A stretch of DNA of 64,000 nt, taken from positions 1,426,001-1,490,000 of the forward strand of contig NZ_CP119107.1 of assembly GCF_029094525.1 (NCBI RefSeq). The letters run 5' to 3'. Of the stretch, positions 32,781-44,046 are shown piece after piece. The notes beneath the pieces are model-generated. The model was not told where the DNA came from and made no database searches. It worked only from the letters and a program-made list of their open reading frames with translations. The DNA comes from Pullulanibacillus sp. KACC 23026. GTDB taxonomy: Bacteria; Bacillota; Bacilli; Bacillales; Sporolactobacillaceae. Made by a program: the position numbers and the translations under genes. Within the stretch, counting starts at the first letter, position 1. Every line of letters starts with the position of its first letter.

Positions 32781-34303
32781 TCAGGGTTGTTTTTGAAAGC
32801 TTTTGCTTTCTGTCATCCGCGCTGGCCCCATTAGCAGGACAAATACAAGCGCTAGACAAGCGGGGATGAGCGACCACATAAACGTATGAGCAATGGAATG
32901 CGCTAACGACTGAGAAATTTTATCTAAAATAAACTTAGGAATATGTGCGCGTGTTTCGGGCGTTAATAATGAACGGGTATCGTTAAGGTTCATCCCGTTA
33001 GTCGAAGTAGCGGCCCCTTTGAAGGCGTCTTTTAACTGAGACGTTAAGAGGTTTCTTTGGATCACACCAAATACCGTTATCCCGACGGTCATCCCAAGAG
33101 AACGCAAGAAGGTATTCGTTGAGCTAGCTGATCCTCGTTGCGTATGATCAAAATGATGTAAGGCGGCCATGCTGAGAACTGAGAAAGAAAAGCCTGTGCC
33201 AAAGCCAATAATGATCATGTAAAAGGTAAGGAGTAGGCGTGAAGTGTCCGCCGTAAGTGTACTTAATAGAAGCACCCCGATTATTAAAATAAGGGCTGAA
33301 GCGACCATAATGTTTCGATAACTGAACTTAGAAGACAATTGTCCGCCTAATGGTGCAGTAACAGTCGATCCAAGCATCATAGGGAGTAAAATCAAACCGG
33401 AGTTCGTGGCTGATCCCCCTGTAACCCCTTGAACAAAAATAGGGATATAGACAGTGGCGACAAGAAATGTGGCTCCATAAAACATCGCCGCTAAATTACT
33501 TGCCGCAAACAGGCGATGTCTAAACATTTCAAACGAAATAATAGGTTCGCTTGCTCTTGTTTCAACAAAAAGAAAAATAATTAATAAGAGCACAAAAGCA
33601 ATAAAAAGGCCGATGATTTGGCTGGAATTCCAGGCATACTGCTGGCCGCCAAGCTCTAAGGCAAACATGAGGGCCACAACCGAGCCAACTAAAGTAGAAG
33701 CTCCCCACCAATCAATTCGTTGTTTTTCATGGTGCTGCGATTCATAATAAGCAAGTGCAATGAGCAAGAGAGCAATGATTCCAATCGGTACATTAATATA
33801 AAACACCCATCGCCAATTAATGTAATCAGTAAAGAAAGCACCTATTAAGGGACCGAAAATACTCGATAGACCAAAAACCGCTCCGAATATCCCGCCCATT
33901 TTCCCGCGTTTGTCAGCAGGAAAGACATCCCAGACAATGGTAAAAGCGATCGGCATTAAAGCACTTCCGCCGATTCCTTGGATCGCTCGATAGAAAGCGA
34001 GCTGAACCATCGTTTGCGCGGTCCCGCAAAGAATCGAGCCTAATAAAAACAGGATGATGCCGAGTAGAAAAAACGTTTCCTCCCATACATATCAGACAGC
34101 TTACCGAAAATCGGCATCCCGGCCATCTCCGTCACGAGATAGGCAGAAGTCACCCATACAAATTGGCTCAAGCCTCCCAAATCCGCGACAATTGTGCTCA
34201 TGGCTGTTGACACAATGGTATTGTCTAGAGAGGCCATAAATATCCCAAGTAAGAGCCCCACCATGACCGGCACTAATTTTGTTTGATTTCCTTGCACGTT
34301 CAT
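32781..34303 (-). pseudogene. DHA2-type MFS multidrug exporter, split by a one-base frameshift
   Basis: Two minus-strand frames together encode a complete 14-helix DHA2 (EmrB/QacA) transporter of about 507 residues. The first 80 residues (LVPVMVGLLLGIFMASLDNTIVS..., motif A as GKLSDMYGRKRFF) end abruptly after GRKRFF at TAG near 34040. The rest continues one base out of frame (LLGIILFLLGSILCGTAQTMVQ..., with motif C-like GPLIGAFFTDYINWRWVFYINVP). Restoring one T in a six-T run (A run at 34068-34073 on the + strand) rejoins them. The first codon may be GTG 34297, since GGAGG is only one base from ATG 34303. Confidence 0.85.
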
Positions 34304-34681
34304 ACCTCCAGTTACACCTATATTTTAGATAGATTTCGAATGAAACAAATATAACATAACAATGTTACGCTGGCAAAGGGGATTTTAAAACAAAATTAAT
34401 ATGAAGGGGGAATTGATCCTGCTTTTGGATGTAAATTTTATAAAGCTCACGTAGAAAACAAGTCTAATTGGATAGCGAAGGCTTTAGGGTTCTCCCGTTT
34501 TCCTTCATCTGGTGGAGGGGCCAAAAAAATTTTAAAATCGTGCCCTCGGAGCCTCGTTATTCTATCTGCACCCTCTTCTTTCTTTGTTGAACTTAACTTT
34601 TTCTGTCGTTTATTAAACAAATTGATGTTCCATTATGAACCTGTTAAACTTGAACCAAGTCAGGATATAAGGAAGGGTTAT
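34304..34681 (+). other. Intergenic region upstream of ysoA
   Basis: A divergent region without a gene I can support. The first 60 bases hold the A/T-rich promoter area of the MFS gene. GTTAAACTTGAACC and an ATG at 34622 extend the ysoA frame upstream, but without a ribosome binding site. Confidence 0.4.
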
Positions 34682-35707
34682 ATGGAGAAACACGGAATAA
34701 GTGACCCGACTCATAAAGTGATCCCTTTTCCAAATCTAACAGACCGCCTGCTAGAGCGAGGCGTTCAAGCCCTAAAAGATAAAAATTATAAGAATGCTGT
34801 GCTTTATTTTGAACAATTAATTGAATTAGAGCCTGAAAATTCACAAGCGTCTTATGGGCTCGCCGTCTGCTATGTCGAATTAGAGTCTTATAAGAAGGCC
34901 GAACAATTAACGGAATCGATGATGAGGCAAGGCATCGGAGATTATTACGATGTGTTGAAGCTTCACATTACCATACTTATTCAGCAGCATGAATATGACA
35001 AAGTTGTCACTACCATTCAAGCGGTTCTTTCAGAGGACACGCCTCCACCAGCGGTCAAGGAGACATTAGTTCATTTAGCGGAGTTCGCTCAAATTCGTAA
35101 GGACGAAAAGCATTCAGTGGAAGAACCGATTAAAGAGCGGTTCACCCCTGATATCCGAGAAGATTTAAAAAGTGAACAAGTGGAAAAGCAGTGGAGGGGC
35201 ATTCAACAAGGGAAAACATTTATGACCGAAACGATTTTAGAAGATTTCCTGGGTTACCTGAAGAGCGACCATGGGGACCCATTTTTAAAAAGTATGGTCA
35301 TTCAAATTATTAATGAGGCAGGTTATGATGGGGAACTACTTGTTAATAAATTTGGAATTCTATATAATACTGATTTAAAAGAGGCTCATCTTTTTTATGA
35401 AGGATTTTCAACGGTCGTTAAAAATCTATTAGAAGATACACTTGGATCAACGAACCCCTCATTGCTAGAAGCGGCTCTTCAGATTTGGCATCATTTTGCG
35501 ATAGCCGTCTATCCCAAACCTCTCATTCCCAATGAACCAAAAGTTTGGGCGGCAGCTTGTTCAGTTATTGCGCATGAGATCTATTCTATGGAAATACATA
35601 CTGAGGATTTGAAACGTCTTTTTGATGTGACAAGGGAAGAGTTGGTAGACCCGTTAAGTCTTATACAGTCGATTGAAGCACATCGGCTTCCGTTTGATGA
35701 TATGTAA
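34682..35707 (+). CDS. ysoA: TPR protein, YsoA-like
   Basis: A 341-residue protein with tetratricopeptide repeats in its first half (RLLERGVQALKDKNYKNAVLYFEQ, then EPENSQASYGLAVCYVELESYKKAEQL, quoted in parts). The place directly before tig matches ysoA of Bacillus subtilis. The second half is helical without recognised motifs. ATG 34682 is chosen because AAGGAAGGG lies just upstream; an in-frame ATG at 34625 would add 19 residues but has no ribosome binding site. Function unknown, probably a protein-protein adaptor. Confidence 0.75.
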   Translation: MEKHGISDPTHKVIPFPNLTDRLLERGVQALKDKNYKNAVLYFEQLIELEPENSQASYGLAVCYVELESYKKAEQLTESMMRQGIGDYYDVLKLHITILIQQHEYDKVVTTIQAVLSEDTPPPAVKETLVHLAEFAQIRKDEKHSVEEPIKERFTPDIREDLKSEQVEKQWRGIQQGKTFMTETILEDFLGYLKSDHGDPFLKSMVIQIINEAGYDGELLVNKFGILYNTDLKEAHLFYEGFSTVVKNLLEDTLGSTNPSLLEAALQIWHHFAIAVYPKPLIPNEPKVWAAACSVIAHEIYSMEIHTEDLKRLFDVTREELVDPLSLIQSIEAHRLPFDDM

Positions 35708-35741
35708 GAAAATCCCTATTTAATAACAATGAAATTGCTTT

Positions 35742-35768
35742 TTGTAATTCTATCTATTATGTTATAAT
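35742..35768 (+). promoter_or_regulatory. Candidate sigma-A promoter of tig
   Basis: A consensus -10 TATAAT (35763-35768) lies 54 bases before tig. The best -35 is TTGTAA (35742-35747) with a short 15-base spacer, so the -35 is weak or activator-assisted. Confidence 0.5.
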
Positions 35769-35822
35769 GTAAGGGTTGCATAAAAGGTAACGTATGAACA
35801 TTGATGTTGGAGGTAAGAATAT

Positions 35823-37127
35823 ATGGATGTAAAAGCGAACTGGGAGAAACAGGAAGGTAGCGTCGGCACGTTGACCTTTGAGGTTGATGCTGCTAGCTTT
35901 AATAAAGCTTTAGATCAAGCCTTTTCAAAAGTATCTAAGCAGGTGAATGTACCTGGTTTTAGAAAAGGGAAAGTACCTCGTGTGCTATTTGAACAACGTT
36001 TTGGTGTGGAATCTCTCTATCAAGATGCCATTGATATCATCTTGCCAGAAGCTTATTCCAAAGCGATTGATGAAACAAGCATTGAGCCGGTTGCTCAGCC
36101 AAGTGTTGACATTGAGTCTATTGGCAAAGGACAGCCAGTCGTATTTAAGGCAGAAGTAACAGTGAAGCCTGAAGTTAAATTAGGTGAGTACAAAGGCCTC
36201 AAGGTTGAAGCTCAAGATACGGATGTAACCGAAGAAGATGTACAAAAAGAATTGAGTCAGCTTCAAGAGCGTTATGCAGAGCTAGCTATTAAAGAAGATG
36301 GTGCTGCAGAAAACGGGGATACGGTTGTTATTGATTTCGAAGGTTTCGTCGATGGTGAAGCTTTTGAAGGCGGACAATCCGAAAATTATTCCCTTGAACT
36401 AGGATCTAATCAATTTATCCCTGGTTTTGAAGAGCAATTAGTTGGTCTCAAAGCTGGAGAAGAAAAAGACATTCAAGTGACTTTCCCAGAAGATTACCAT
36501 GCTGAAGAATTAAAAGGGAAAGAAGCAACTTTTAAAGTGAAGATTCACGAGATCAAAGCAAAGCAACTTCCAGAACTTGATGATGAGTTTGCCAAAGATG
36601 TCGATGATGAAGTTGAAACGCTTGATGCTTTAAAAGAAAAGCTTGAAAAGCAATTAAAAGAACGCAAAGAATCCGCAGCTAAAGCAGCGCTTCAAGATGC
36701 AGTTGTTGAACAAGCTTCAGCAAATGCTGAAATTAACATTCCTGAAGCGATGATTGAAAGTGAAGTGGATCATATGCTTCGCGATTTTGAACAACAAATT
36801 CAACAACAAGGTCTTTCAATGGATCTCTACTATCAATTCTCAGGGTCTGACCAAAACGGCTTGCGCGATCAAATGAAAGAAGATGCTGAAAAGCGTGTCC
36901 GTGCTAATCTTACTCTTGAAGCGATTGCTAAGGCTGAGAACATTGAAGCAACTGATGAAGATGTCGACAAAGAAATCGAAAAGATGGCGACTATGTATGG
37001 CATCGCTGCTGATCAAATGAAGCAGATGTTAGCTATGCAAGGCGGACCAGATGCACTTAAAGGTGATATCCGCATTCGTAAAGCACTCGATTTCCTCGTT
37101 GATAACGCAACTTCTGAAAAAGCATAA
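35823..37127 (+). CDS. tig: Trigger factor
   Basis: A 434-residue ribosome-associated chaperone and peptidyl-prolyl isomerase. The ribosome-binding loop is [20 protein letters not shown] (residues about 41-60), the FKBP-like domain spans about 150-245 ([20 protein letters not shown]), and the long helical C-terminal domain forms the substrate cradle. Normal length. TTGGAGGTAAG precedes the ATG, and a strong hairpin terminator follows. Between ysoA and clpX as in Bacillus. Confidence 0.98.
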   Translation: MDVKANWEKQEGSVGTLTFEVDAASFNKALDQAFSKVSKQVNVPGFRKGKVPRVLFEQRFGVESLYQDAIDIILPEAYSKAIDETSIEPVAQPSVDIESIGKGQPVVFKAEVTVKPEVKLGEYKGLKVEAQDTDVTEEDVQKELSQLQERYAELAIKEDGAAENGDTVVIDFEGFVDGEAFEGGQSENYSLELGSNQFIPGFEEQLVGLKAGEEKDIQVTFPEDYHAEELKGKEATFKVKIHEIKAKQLPELDDEFAKDVDDEVETLDALKEKLEKQLKERKESAAKAALQDAVVEQASANAEINIPEAMIESEVDHMLRDFEQQIQQQGLSMDLYYQFSGSDQNGLRDQMKEDAEKRVRANLTLEAIAKAENIEATDEDVDKEIEKMATMYGIAADQMKQMLAMQGGPDALKGDIRIRKALDFLVDNATSEKA

Positions 37128-37153
37128 TAGGTGTACGCTAACCAAATAATTGA

Positions 37154-37179
37154 AGGCACGCATTGTCGTGCCTTTTTTC
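37154..37179 (+). terminator. tig terminator
   Basis: AGGCACG-CATTGT-CGTGCCT (37154-37173) followed by TTTTTT. Confidence 0.9.
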
Positions 37180-37708
37180 TTCCACAAAGTACCCGCTATG
37201 CTTTCCGTAAGAGATTTCTCCCAGACTTTTATTAAAGGTTTTTTTAAGCTTAATCTGATCATTGTTTGACAGTGATAATCAGTTTAGCTCCAGTTTTTCT
37301 TATTTCAAAGCTGTTTTAAAGCTAGGGTCATGATCCTATTGGAATTGGGGACTATAAGGAAATGGTTAGCTCTATGAGATCCACTTGAGTGACTTTTCTC
37401 TGGCTGTCTCAAGGTGCAGGCATCCGTAAATTCGTTGTAAAAAGGATTTATGAGCACATTCAATTTTAATATTCAGACCTTTTTAGTTGATTCAGCCAAA
37501 CTAAGAAGAGTAAATTAGTTTAATCTAACATATGCTTTAACAAAGGGTTTATATTTTTAACAGAGCTCTTTGGTGTGTTACAATCCGTACATAATCACAT
37601 TTAGTTTTAAGTTTGGAGAGGTTTCTTTGGACTAAGAAAGGTGAATCGTGTATGCTAGAAAAAACGCTTCACCGATGAATAGACAGAAGGTAATAGGGGT
37701 GAAAACAT
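37180..37708 (+). promoter_or_regulatory. Upstream region of clpX with sigma-A promoter
   Basis: This gap of about 530 bases holds no supported gene. The best promoter is TTAACA (37557-37562), 16-base spacer, TACAAT (37579-37584), which would give a leader of about 115 bases before clpX. The leader contains an eight-codon frame beginning ATGCTAGAA at about 37651 behind AAAGGTGAA; significance unknown. Confidence 0.55.
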
Positions 37709-38980
37709 ATGTTCAAATTTAATGATGAAAAAGGGCAACTGAAATGCTCTTTTTGTGGAAAAACTCAAGACCAAGTTAGGAAACTGGTAGCAGGACCAGG
37801 TGTATATATTTGTGATGAATGTATTGAACTTTGCACCGAAATTGTGGAAGAAGAATTAGGAGCAGAGGAAGAGGTTGAGTTCAAAGATGTCCCTAAGCCT
37901 CAAGAAATTCGTGAAATATTAGAGGATTATGTGATTGGACAAGAAAGCGCTAAGAAGAACTTATCCGTAGCTGTATATAATCACTATAAGAGAATTAATG
38001 CGAAACAAAAAAGCGATGATGTAGAAATTGCAAAAAGTAATATTGTCATGATTGGGCCAACAGGAAGCGGAAAAACCTTGCTCGCTCAAACCCTTGCCAA
38101 AATTTTAAACGTGCCGTTTGCAATTGCAGATGCCACGTCTCTTACAGAAGCGGGCTATGTCGGTGAGGATGTTGAGAATATCCTTTTAAAATTAATCCAA
38201 TCGGCTGATTATGATGTTGAAAAGGCTGAAAAAGGGATTATTTACATCGATGAAATTGACAAGATTGCCCGTAAATCTGAGAATCCGTCGATTACACGTG
38301 ATGTTTCAGGTGAAGGGGTTCAGCAAGCCTTGCTTAAGATTCTAGAGGGGACTGTTGCAAGTGTTCCTCCTCAAGGCGGCAGAAAGCATCCGCATCAAGA
38401 ATTCATTCAAATTGATACGACGAATATTCTATTTATTTGCGGCGGTGCCTTTGACGGCATTGAGCAAATTATTAAACGCCGACTTGGAAAAAAAGTCATT
38501 GGATTTGGTGCGATTGATCAACAAAAACAAGAGCTTTCTAAAGAAGATTACCTTAAAAGAGCTCTGCCTGAAGATTTGTTGAAATTTGGTCTAATCCCAG
38601 AATTCATTGGTCGTCTTCCAGTAGTCGCAACGCTTGAGCAACTAGATGAAGATGCACTCGTTGATATCTTAACTAAACCGCGTAACGCTTTAGTTAAGCA
38701 ATATAGTAAGCTTCTTGAACTGGATGGCGTCGCTCTTGAATTTGAAGAAGCTGCCCTTCGTTCCATTGCCAAGCTTGCTATTGAACGTAAAACAGGTGCT
38801 CGAGGTTTACGCTCCATTATTGAGGGGATTATGCTCGATGTGATGTATGATCTGCCATCTCGTGATGATGTTGAAAAATGTATTGTCACGGAAGATACAG
38901 TAGAGAAGAAGATCATGCCAACACTTGTTATGGATGATGGTACGGTTGTTAAAGGCGAAGAGCCAAAAGAAAGTGCCTGA
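37709..38980 (+). CDS. clpX: ATP-dependent Clp protease ATPase subunit ClpX
   Basis: A 423-residue AAA+ unfoldase that feeds substrates to ClpP. The N-terminal zinc-binding domain has CSFC (residues about 13-16) and CDECIELC (about 35-42). Walker A is GPTGSGKT, the pore loop EAGYVGEDV and Walker [10 protein letters not shown] follow, and the ClpP-binding IGF loop is in [12 protein letters not shown] follows AATAGGGGTGAAAA. Complete and full length. Confidence 0.98.
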   Translation: MFKFNDEKGQLKCSFCGKTQDQVRKLVAGPGVYICDECIELCTEIVEEELGAEEEVEFKDVPKPQEIREILEDYVIGQESAKKNLSVAVYNHYKRINAKQKSDDVEIAKSNIVMIGPTGSGKTLLAQTLAKILNVPFAIADATSLTEAGYVGEDVENILLKLIQSADYDVEKAEKGIIYIDEIDKIARKSENPSITRDVSGEGVQQALLKILEGTVASVPPQGGRKHPHQEFIQIDTTNILFICGGAFDGIEQIIKRRLGKKVIGFGAIDQQKQELSKEDYLKRALPEDLLKFGLIPEFIGRLPVVATLEQLDEDALVDILTKPRNALVKQYSKLLELDGVALEFEEAALRSIAKLAIERKTGARGLRSIIEGIMLDVMYDLPSRDDVEKCIVTEDTVEKKIMPTLVMDDGTVVKGEEPKESA

Positions 38981-38998
38981 TTAAATAAATAAATGGAA

Positions 38999-39046
38999 AG
39001 CCTGTCTCCTGTAGGTTTGACTATGGGAGAGGGGCTTTTTTCTTTT
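38999..39046 (+). terminator. clpX terminator
   Basis: AGCC..TCTCC (from 38999) pairs with GGGAGA..GGCT (ending near 39038), followed by TTTTTTCTTTT. Confidence 0.75.
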
Positions 39047-39204
39047 ATTTAATTCCATAAAATAACCTGTAAAAAACGTTTCTCCTGAAATAAAAAAGCC
39101 CAGTTTTTTATTTTTTTTGCTTTTTTGGGTTTCTGTCCTTAGCATAAATGTCTAATAGGCATAGGATGTTAATGTAATTAAACAGCTTTCAGGAGGTATA
39201 CTAA

Positions 39205-39804
39205 ATGGAAAATAAACCCACCCATCCACACCATGTTTATCATCCGCATCCTGTTCATCCGGTTCACCCAGTGCATCAAACTTATCCAATGAATTTGGAT
39301 CTAAATATGGATTATGATCCTACAAAAGTAAACGTGGATTCTCACGACAAATTTACTTCTTTTGATTCGCACGATACGACTGTTGAACAATTCAATTTCG
39401 AGGAGAATTTTTATCCAAATACGATGACGCCGGCTAAAGCTCCTTATTCGGCTCCAGCTCATGCTCCGGCACCCGTTCAACATGCGCCTGCATGTCCACC
39501 GATGCCATGCCCACCGATGGCATGCCCGCCAACTTGTTTGCCAGAAAAAATGGATCCACCACAATTTGATCCACCTCAACAAAGCTTAACGACTGCTTAT
39601 CAAAATGTTGTGATTCCGCATGTTCACCCATCTCACACAACACACAATATGCACACTCATTTTGTGCATCAACACTATTTCCCACATACGGAATCATGCT
39701 GTTTCTCGACAAGCTGTGAAGAGGTAGTCTGTGGTCCGCTTCCTCCTTGTCCTTGCCCGCCAATGCCAGGACCTGCTATGCACCACCCGCATCCTGCTTG
39801 GTAA
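39205..39804 (+). CDS. CotD-like spore coat protein
   Basis: A 199-residue protein very rich in His, Pro and Cys, with no hydrophobic core. The stretch VIPHVHPSHTTHNMHTHFVH and HQHYFPHTES matches the conserved centre of CotD inner coat proteins. It adds a His/Pro-rich start (HPHPVHPVHPVH) and Cys/Pro-rich segments (CPPMPCPPMACPPTC). It is longer than Bacillus subtilis CotD (about 75 residues). Sigma-K type control is expected; CATAGGATG upstream (39157-39165) resembles a sigma-K -10. Own terminator. Confidence 0.8.
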   Translation: MENKPTHPHHVYHPHPVHPVHPVHQTYPMNLDLNMDYDPTKVNVDSHDKFTSFDSHDTTVEQFNFEENFYPNTMTPAKAPYSAPAHAPAPVQHAPACPPMPCPPMACPPTCLPEKMDPPQFDPPQQSLTTAYQNVVIPHVHPSHTTHNMHTHFVHQHYFPHTESCCFSTSCEEVVCGPLPPCPCPPMPGPAMHHPHPAW

Positions 39805-39817
39805 GCAAAGACTTAAA

Positions 39818-39851
39818 AACCAGGTGAGAGTTTCTCACCTGGTTTTTTTAT
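39818..39851 (+). terminator. Terminator of the CotD-like gene
   Basis: AACCAGGTGAGA and TCTCACCTGGTT pair over 12 bases with a GTT loop, followed by seven T residues. Confidence 0.92.
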
Positions 39852-39914
39852 GGTTTGACAATAAAACCAATCATTGACTCACATTTTTTTGGCATCCTCA
39901 CCTTCCTCTATCAT

Positions 39915-39944
39915 GTTTAGTCAACAGGTCCATCGGAAATACTA
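39915..39944 (+). promoter_or_regulatory. Sigma-F-type promoter of lonB
   Basis: GTTTA (39915-39919), 15-base spacer and GGAAATACTA (39935-39944). The latter fits the sigma-F -10 consensus GGNNANAMTN at every fixed position. Bacillus subtilis lonB is transcribed by sigma-F in the forespore, which supports the assignment. Confidence 0.7.
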
Positions 39945-39975
39945 ACCGACAGAAGCACATTCGGGAGGTCATCGT

Positions 39976-41646
39976 ATGAATTGGACAACTTTGCTTATCG
40001 TTGTACAGCTCTTTTTTGGTGTTATTATAGGTTTGTATTTCTGGAATTTGTTAAGAAACCAGCATACACAAAGGGTATCCATTGACAAGGAATCAAAAAA
40101 AGAGATGGAGCAGTTAAGAAAAATGAGAGCCATTTCGTTAACAGAGCCATTGTCAGAAAAGGTCCGGCCAAAGACGATGGATGATATTGTCGGACAATCG
40201 GATGGAATTCAGGCACTTCGGGCAGCTTTGTGTGGAAAAAATCCGCAGCACGTCTTGATTTATGGTCCTCCTGGCGTTGGGAAAACGGCAGCCGCCCGGT
40301 TAGTCTTAGAGGAGGCTAAAAAAAATTCGGATTCTCCTTTTAAGTCAACTTCTGTTTTTGTTGAATTAGATGCTACGACAGCACGATTTGATGAACGAGG
40401 AATTGCTGACCCTCTAATTGGAAGTGTTCATGATCCGATTTATCAAGGCGCAGGAGCAATGGGGCAGGCGGGTATCCCTCAACCTAAGCAGGGGGCGGTG
40501 AGTCATGCCCATGGGGGTGTCTTATTCATTGATGAGATTGGGGAGCTTCATCCGATTCAAATGAATAAATTATTAAAAGTGCTGGAAGATCGGAAAGTTT
40601 TTCTGGAAAGTGCCTATTATAGTGAAGAAAACCAACAAATTCCTGCTCATATTCATGATATTTTTAAAAATGGCTTACCAGCGGATTTTCGTCTTATTGG
40701 CGCCACAACGCGTTCGCCTGAAGAAATTCCGCCAGCTATTCGTTCGCGCTGTCTAGAAGTTTTCTTTAATGAATTAAAAAATAAAGACATCGAAATCATT
40801 GCCCGCCGAGCCGCTGATAAGCTTGGAATTGCGATTTCGAATGAGGGGATTCATAAAATGGCGACCTATGCAAGAAATGGTCGTGAGGTTGTTAATATGA
40901 TGCAGATCGCAGCAGGTCTCGCGATGTCTAAGAAAAGACAGGAAATCAGCATAGCGGATATTGAATGGGTGATTCATTCCAGTCAACTTCAACCGAAACC
41001 AGAAAAGAAAGTGCATGATGAGCCGGTTGTCGGGCTTGTTAACGGATTAGCTGTATATGGACCGAATCGAGGAGCATTGCTTGAAATTGAAGTCACAGCA
41101 GCTAAAAGCCGAAAGGGAAGTCTGACGTTAACTGGAATTGTTGAGGAAGAGACAATGGGTTCTGAACAAAAATCCATTCGCCGTAAGAGCCTTGTCAAGA
41201 GCTCAGTGGAGAATGTTCTCACCGTTCTTCATAAGCTAGGCGTTCATTCTCATCAATATCATATTCATATTAATTTTCCAGGAGGCGCTCCTGTCGATGG
41301 GCCGTCCGCAGGAATAGCGATTGCAACAGGCGTATATTCCGCCATTAAAAATATCCCGATTGATCCAAAAATCGCAATGACAGGTGAATTGAGCATCCAC
41401 GGTGCGGTTAAGCCAATAGGCGGTGTTTTAGCGAAAATTGAAGCGGCAAAAGAAGCGGGTGCAACACGAGTCATTATACCTGATGAGAATAAGCAGGCTT
41501 TATTGGAAGATATCGAGGGGATTGAAATTATAACAGTAAAACGATTGAGTGAAGTCCTTCAGTACGCTTTAGTTGGAGAAGAAGTGGAAGCTGAATCACA
41601 GCCTGCCCTCTCTCCATCAATGGATCTGCCTCCAGAATATGTTTGA
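39976..41646 (+). CDS. lonB: ATP-dependent protease LonB
   Basis: A 556-residue forespore Lon-like protease. It starts with one transmembrane helix (TLLIVVQLFFGVIIGLYFW). The AAA+ domain has Walker [10 protein letters not shown] (residues about 97-105) and Walker B GVLFIDEIGEL. The protease domain has the catalytic Ser in PVDGPSAGIAI and Lys in GGVLAKIEAAKEAG. Known LonB acts at the forespore membrane during sporulation. GGGAGGTCATCGT precedes the ATG. Followed by lonA after 75 bases. Confidence 0.95.
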   Translation: MNWTTLLIVVQLFFGVIIGLYFWNLLRNQHTQRVSIDKESKKEMEQLRKMRAISLTEPLSEKVRPKTMDDIVGQSDGIQALRAALCGKNPQHVLIYGPPGVGKTAAARLVLEEAKKNSDSPFKSTSVFVELDATTARFDERGIADPLIGSVHDPIYQGAGAMGQAGIPQPKQGAVSHAHGGVLFIDEIGELHPIQMNKLLKVLEDRKVFLESAYYSEENQQIPAHIHDIFKNGLPADFRLIGATTRSPEEIPPAIRSRCLEVFFNELKNKDIEIIARRAADKLGIAISNEGIHKMATYARNGREVVNMMQIAAGLAMSKKRQEISIADIEWVIHSSQLQPKPEKKVHDEPVVGLVNGLAVYGPNRGALLEIEVTAAKSRKGSLTLTGIVEEETMGSEQKSIRRKSLVKSSVENVLTVLHKLGVHSHQYHIHINFPGGAPVDGPSAGIAIATGVYSAIKNIPIDPKIAMTGELSIHGAVKPIGGVLAKIEAAKEAGATRVIIPDENKQALLEDIEGIEIITVKRLSEVLQYALVGEEVEAESQPALSPSMDLPPEYV

Positions 41647-41721
41647 AAAGTGTTTTACTAGCCAACCCACCCGGTTTAGGATAGAATTGTACAGAATCCG
41701 ACGAATTTTGGAGGTGTTTTA

Positions 41722-44046
41722 GTGGATCCGATTCGAACAAGAACAATACCCCTCCTCCCATTGCGTGGGCTAATTATTTACCCAACCGTTGTTCTCCACC
41801 TTGATGTGGGACGTGAAAAGTCTGTCGAGGCACTCGAAAAAGTAATGATGAATGATCATCAAATCTTTCTCGCAGCACAAAAGGAAATCTCAATTGAAGA
41901 ACCGGAAGCCGATGACATATACGAGATTGGAACCATTTCAACCGTTAAACAAATGTTAAAGCTTCCAAACGGAACGATACGCATTTTGGTAGAAGGTAAT
42001 CAGCGCGCCCGAATTCAATCTTTTGAGAAAACGGACGGGCATTATGAAGTTGAAGTGGAACTTTTAGAGGAAGATGAGACGATTGATTTAGAAAAACAAG
42101 CCTTCATGCGCAAAGCTCTTGAACAGTTTGAAGGTTATATAAAACTTTCTAAAAAAATTACAGAAGAGACGCTGGCAACAGTCAGAGATATTGAAGAGCC
42201 AGGACGGTTAGCAGATATTATTTCTTCGCATCTTCCTTTAAAAGTCAAACAAAAACAAGAAATATTAGAAGCCGTTAATGTAGTCGAACGGTTAAGACTT
42301 GTTGTACAGATTTTAAACAATGAACAAGAAGTTCTTGGATTGGAAAAGAAAATTGGTCAACAAGTAAAGCGTTCTATGGAGCGTACGCAAAAAGAGTATT
42401 ATCTTCGTGAGCAAATGAAGGCAATCCAGAAAGAACTCGGTGACCGTGATGGAAAAGAAGGTGAGGTAGAGGACCTTCGCGAAAAAATTGAAGCCTCTGA
42501 TATGCCGGAGCAGGTAAGAGAGACAGCGTTAAAAGAACTCTCTCGCTATGAAAAAATTCCAGCCAGTTCTGCCGAAAGCGGTGTAATTCGCAATTATATT
42601 GATTGGTTACTTACTATCCCATGGAAGGCAGAAACAGAGGATAAGCTTGATATTCAACGTGCTCAAAAGATATTAGATGAGGCGCATTATGGACTTGAGA
42701 AGGTTAAAGAGCGCGTCTTGGAATATTTATCGGTTCAAAAGTTAACCCGCTCGTTAAAAGGGCCGATCCTGTGCTTAGTTGGCCCTCCTGGCGTTGGAAA
42801 AACATCGCTTGCCCGTTCTATTGCTCAGTCACTCGGCCGTCATTTTGTACGCGTTTCTTTAGGCGGTGTCCGAGATGAAGCTGAAATTCGCGGTCACAGA
42901 AGAACCTATGTTGGAGCGATGCCGGGGCGAATCATCCAAGGCATGAAAAAAGCCGAAACGATTAATCCTGTTTTTTTACTTGATGAAATTGACAAAATGT
43001 CAAATGATTTCAGAGGCGACCCGTCTGCGGCCATGCTTGAGGTGTTAGATCCTGAGCAAAACAACACGTTTAGTGATCATTATATTGAAGAGCCTTATGA
43101 TCTGAGCAAAGTCATGTTCATTACAACAGCCAATACGGTTCAGACCATTCCGCAACCGCTTCTTGATCGGATGGAATTGATCAGCATTGCCGGGTACACA
43201 GAAGTAGAAAAGCAACATATTGCCTCTCAACACTTAATTCCTAGACAAATTGAGCTGCACGGTCTTAAGAAAGCACAATGCCGATTTAAAGAGGAAGGCA
43301 TTTTATTTTTGATCCGCCGCTATACAAGAGAAGCGGGCGTTCGGAATTTAGAGAGGCGCATTGCTTCAATTTGCCGAAAAGCAGCCAAACTGATCGTAAC
43401 GGGTGAAAAGAAACAAGTCACCATTTCGCCAAGTATGATTGAACAACTGCTTGGAAAGCCGCTTTATAGTTACGGCCAAGCTGAAACCGAAGATCAGGTA
43501 GGGGTGGCAACGGGGCTTGCCTATACCGCTTACGGTGGTGATACACTTTCCATTGAAGTTTCATTATTGCCTGGGAAAGGAAAGCTCACTCTTACTGGTA
43601 AATTAGGGGATGTGATGCAGGAATCGGCTCAGGCTGCCTTTAGCTATGTCAGATCTCGTGCAGAAGAATTAGGGATTGATAAAGATTTCTATGAGAAATA
43701 TGACATACACATCCATGTTCCAGAAGGAGCCACACCTAAGGATGGTCCATCGGCTGGTATTACGATGGCGACCGCTCTTGTGTCAGCTTTAACAGGCCGA
43801 CCGGTCAAAAAAGAAGTGGGCATGACAGGGGAAATCACCCTCCGAGGCCGAGTCCTACCTATTGGCGGGTTAAAAGAAAAGACACTCAGTGCACATCGAG
43901 CAGGTCTGACTACTATTGTCATCCCAAAAGAAAATGAAAGGGATCTAGACGATCTGCCGGAAAGTGTTAGAGAGGATCTTTCTTTCTATCCAGTGTCTCA
44001 TTTAGATGAGGTATTAAAACATGCGTTAAGAGGTGACCAAGTATGA
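41722..44046 (+). CDS. lonA: ATP-dependent protease LonA
   Basis: A 774-residue soluble Lon protease, normal length. The N-terminal substrate-binding domain begins [17 protein letters not shown] (after IRTRTIP), the AAA+ motor has Walker [12 protein letters not shown] and Walker [12 protein letters not shown], and the protease site is Ser in [11 protein letters not shown] with Lys in [17 protein letters not shown] start after TTTGGAGGTG. The stop overlaps ysxC by four bases (ATGA). It degrades misfolded and regulatory proteins. Confidence 0.98.
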   Translation: MDPIRTRTIPLLPLRGLIIYPTVVLHLDVGREKSVEALEKVMMNDHQIFLAAQKEISIEEPEADDIYEIGTISTVKQMLKLPNGTIRILVEGNQRARIQSFEKTDGHYEVEVELLEEDETIDLEKQAFMRKALEQFEGYIKLSKKITEETLATVRDIEEPGRLADIISSHLPLKVKQKQEILEAVNVVERLRLVVQILNNEQEVLGLEKKIGQQVKRSMERTQKEYYLREQMKAIQKELGDRDGKEGEVEDLREKIEASDMPEQVRETALKELSRYEKIPASSAESGVIRNYIDWLLTIPWKAETEDKLDIQRAQKILDEAHYGLEKVKERVLEYLSVQKLTRSLKGPILCLVGPPGVGKTSLARSIAQSLGRHFVRVSLGGVRDEAEIRGHRRTYVGAMPGRIIQGMKKAETINPVFLLDEIDKMSNDFRGDPSAAMLEVLDPEQNNTFSDHYIEEPYDLSKVMFITTANTVQTIPQPLLDRMELISIAGYTEVEKQHIASQHLIPRQIELHGLKKAQCRFKEEGILFLIRRYTREAGVRNLERRIASICRKAAKLIVTGEKKQVTISPSMIEQLLGKPLYSYGQAETEDQVGVATGLAYTAYGGDTLSIEVSLLPGKGKLTLTGKLGDVMQESAQAAFSYVRSRAEELGIDKDFYEKYDIHIHVPEGATPKDGPSAGITMATALVSALTGRPVKKEVGMTGEITLRGRVLPIGGLKEKTLSAHRAGLTTIVIPKENERDLDDLPESVREDLSFYPVSHLDEVLKHALRGDQV

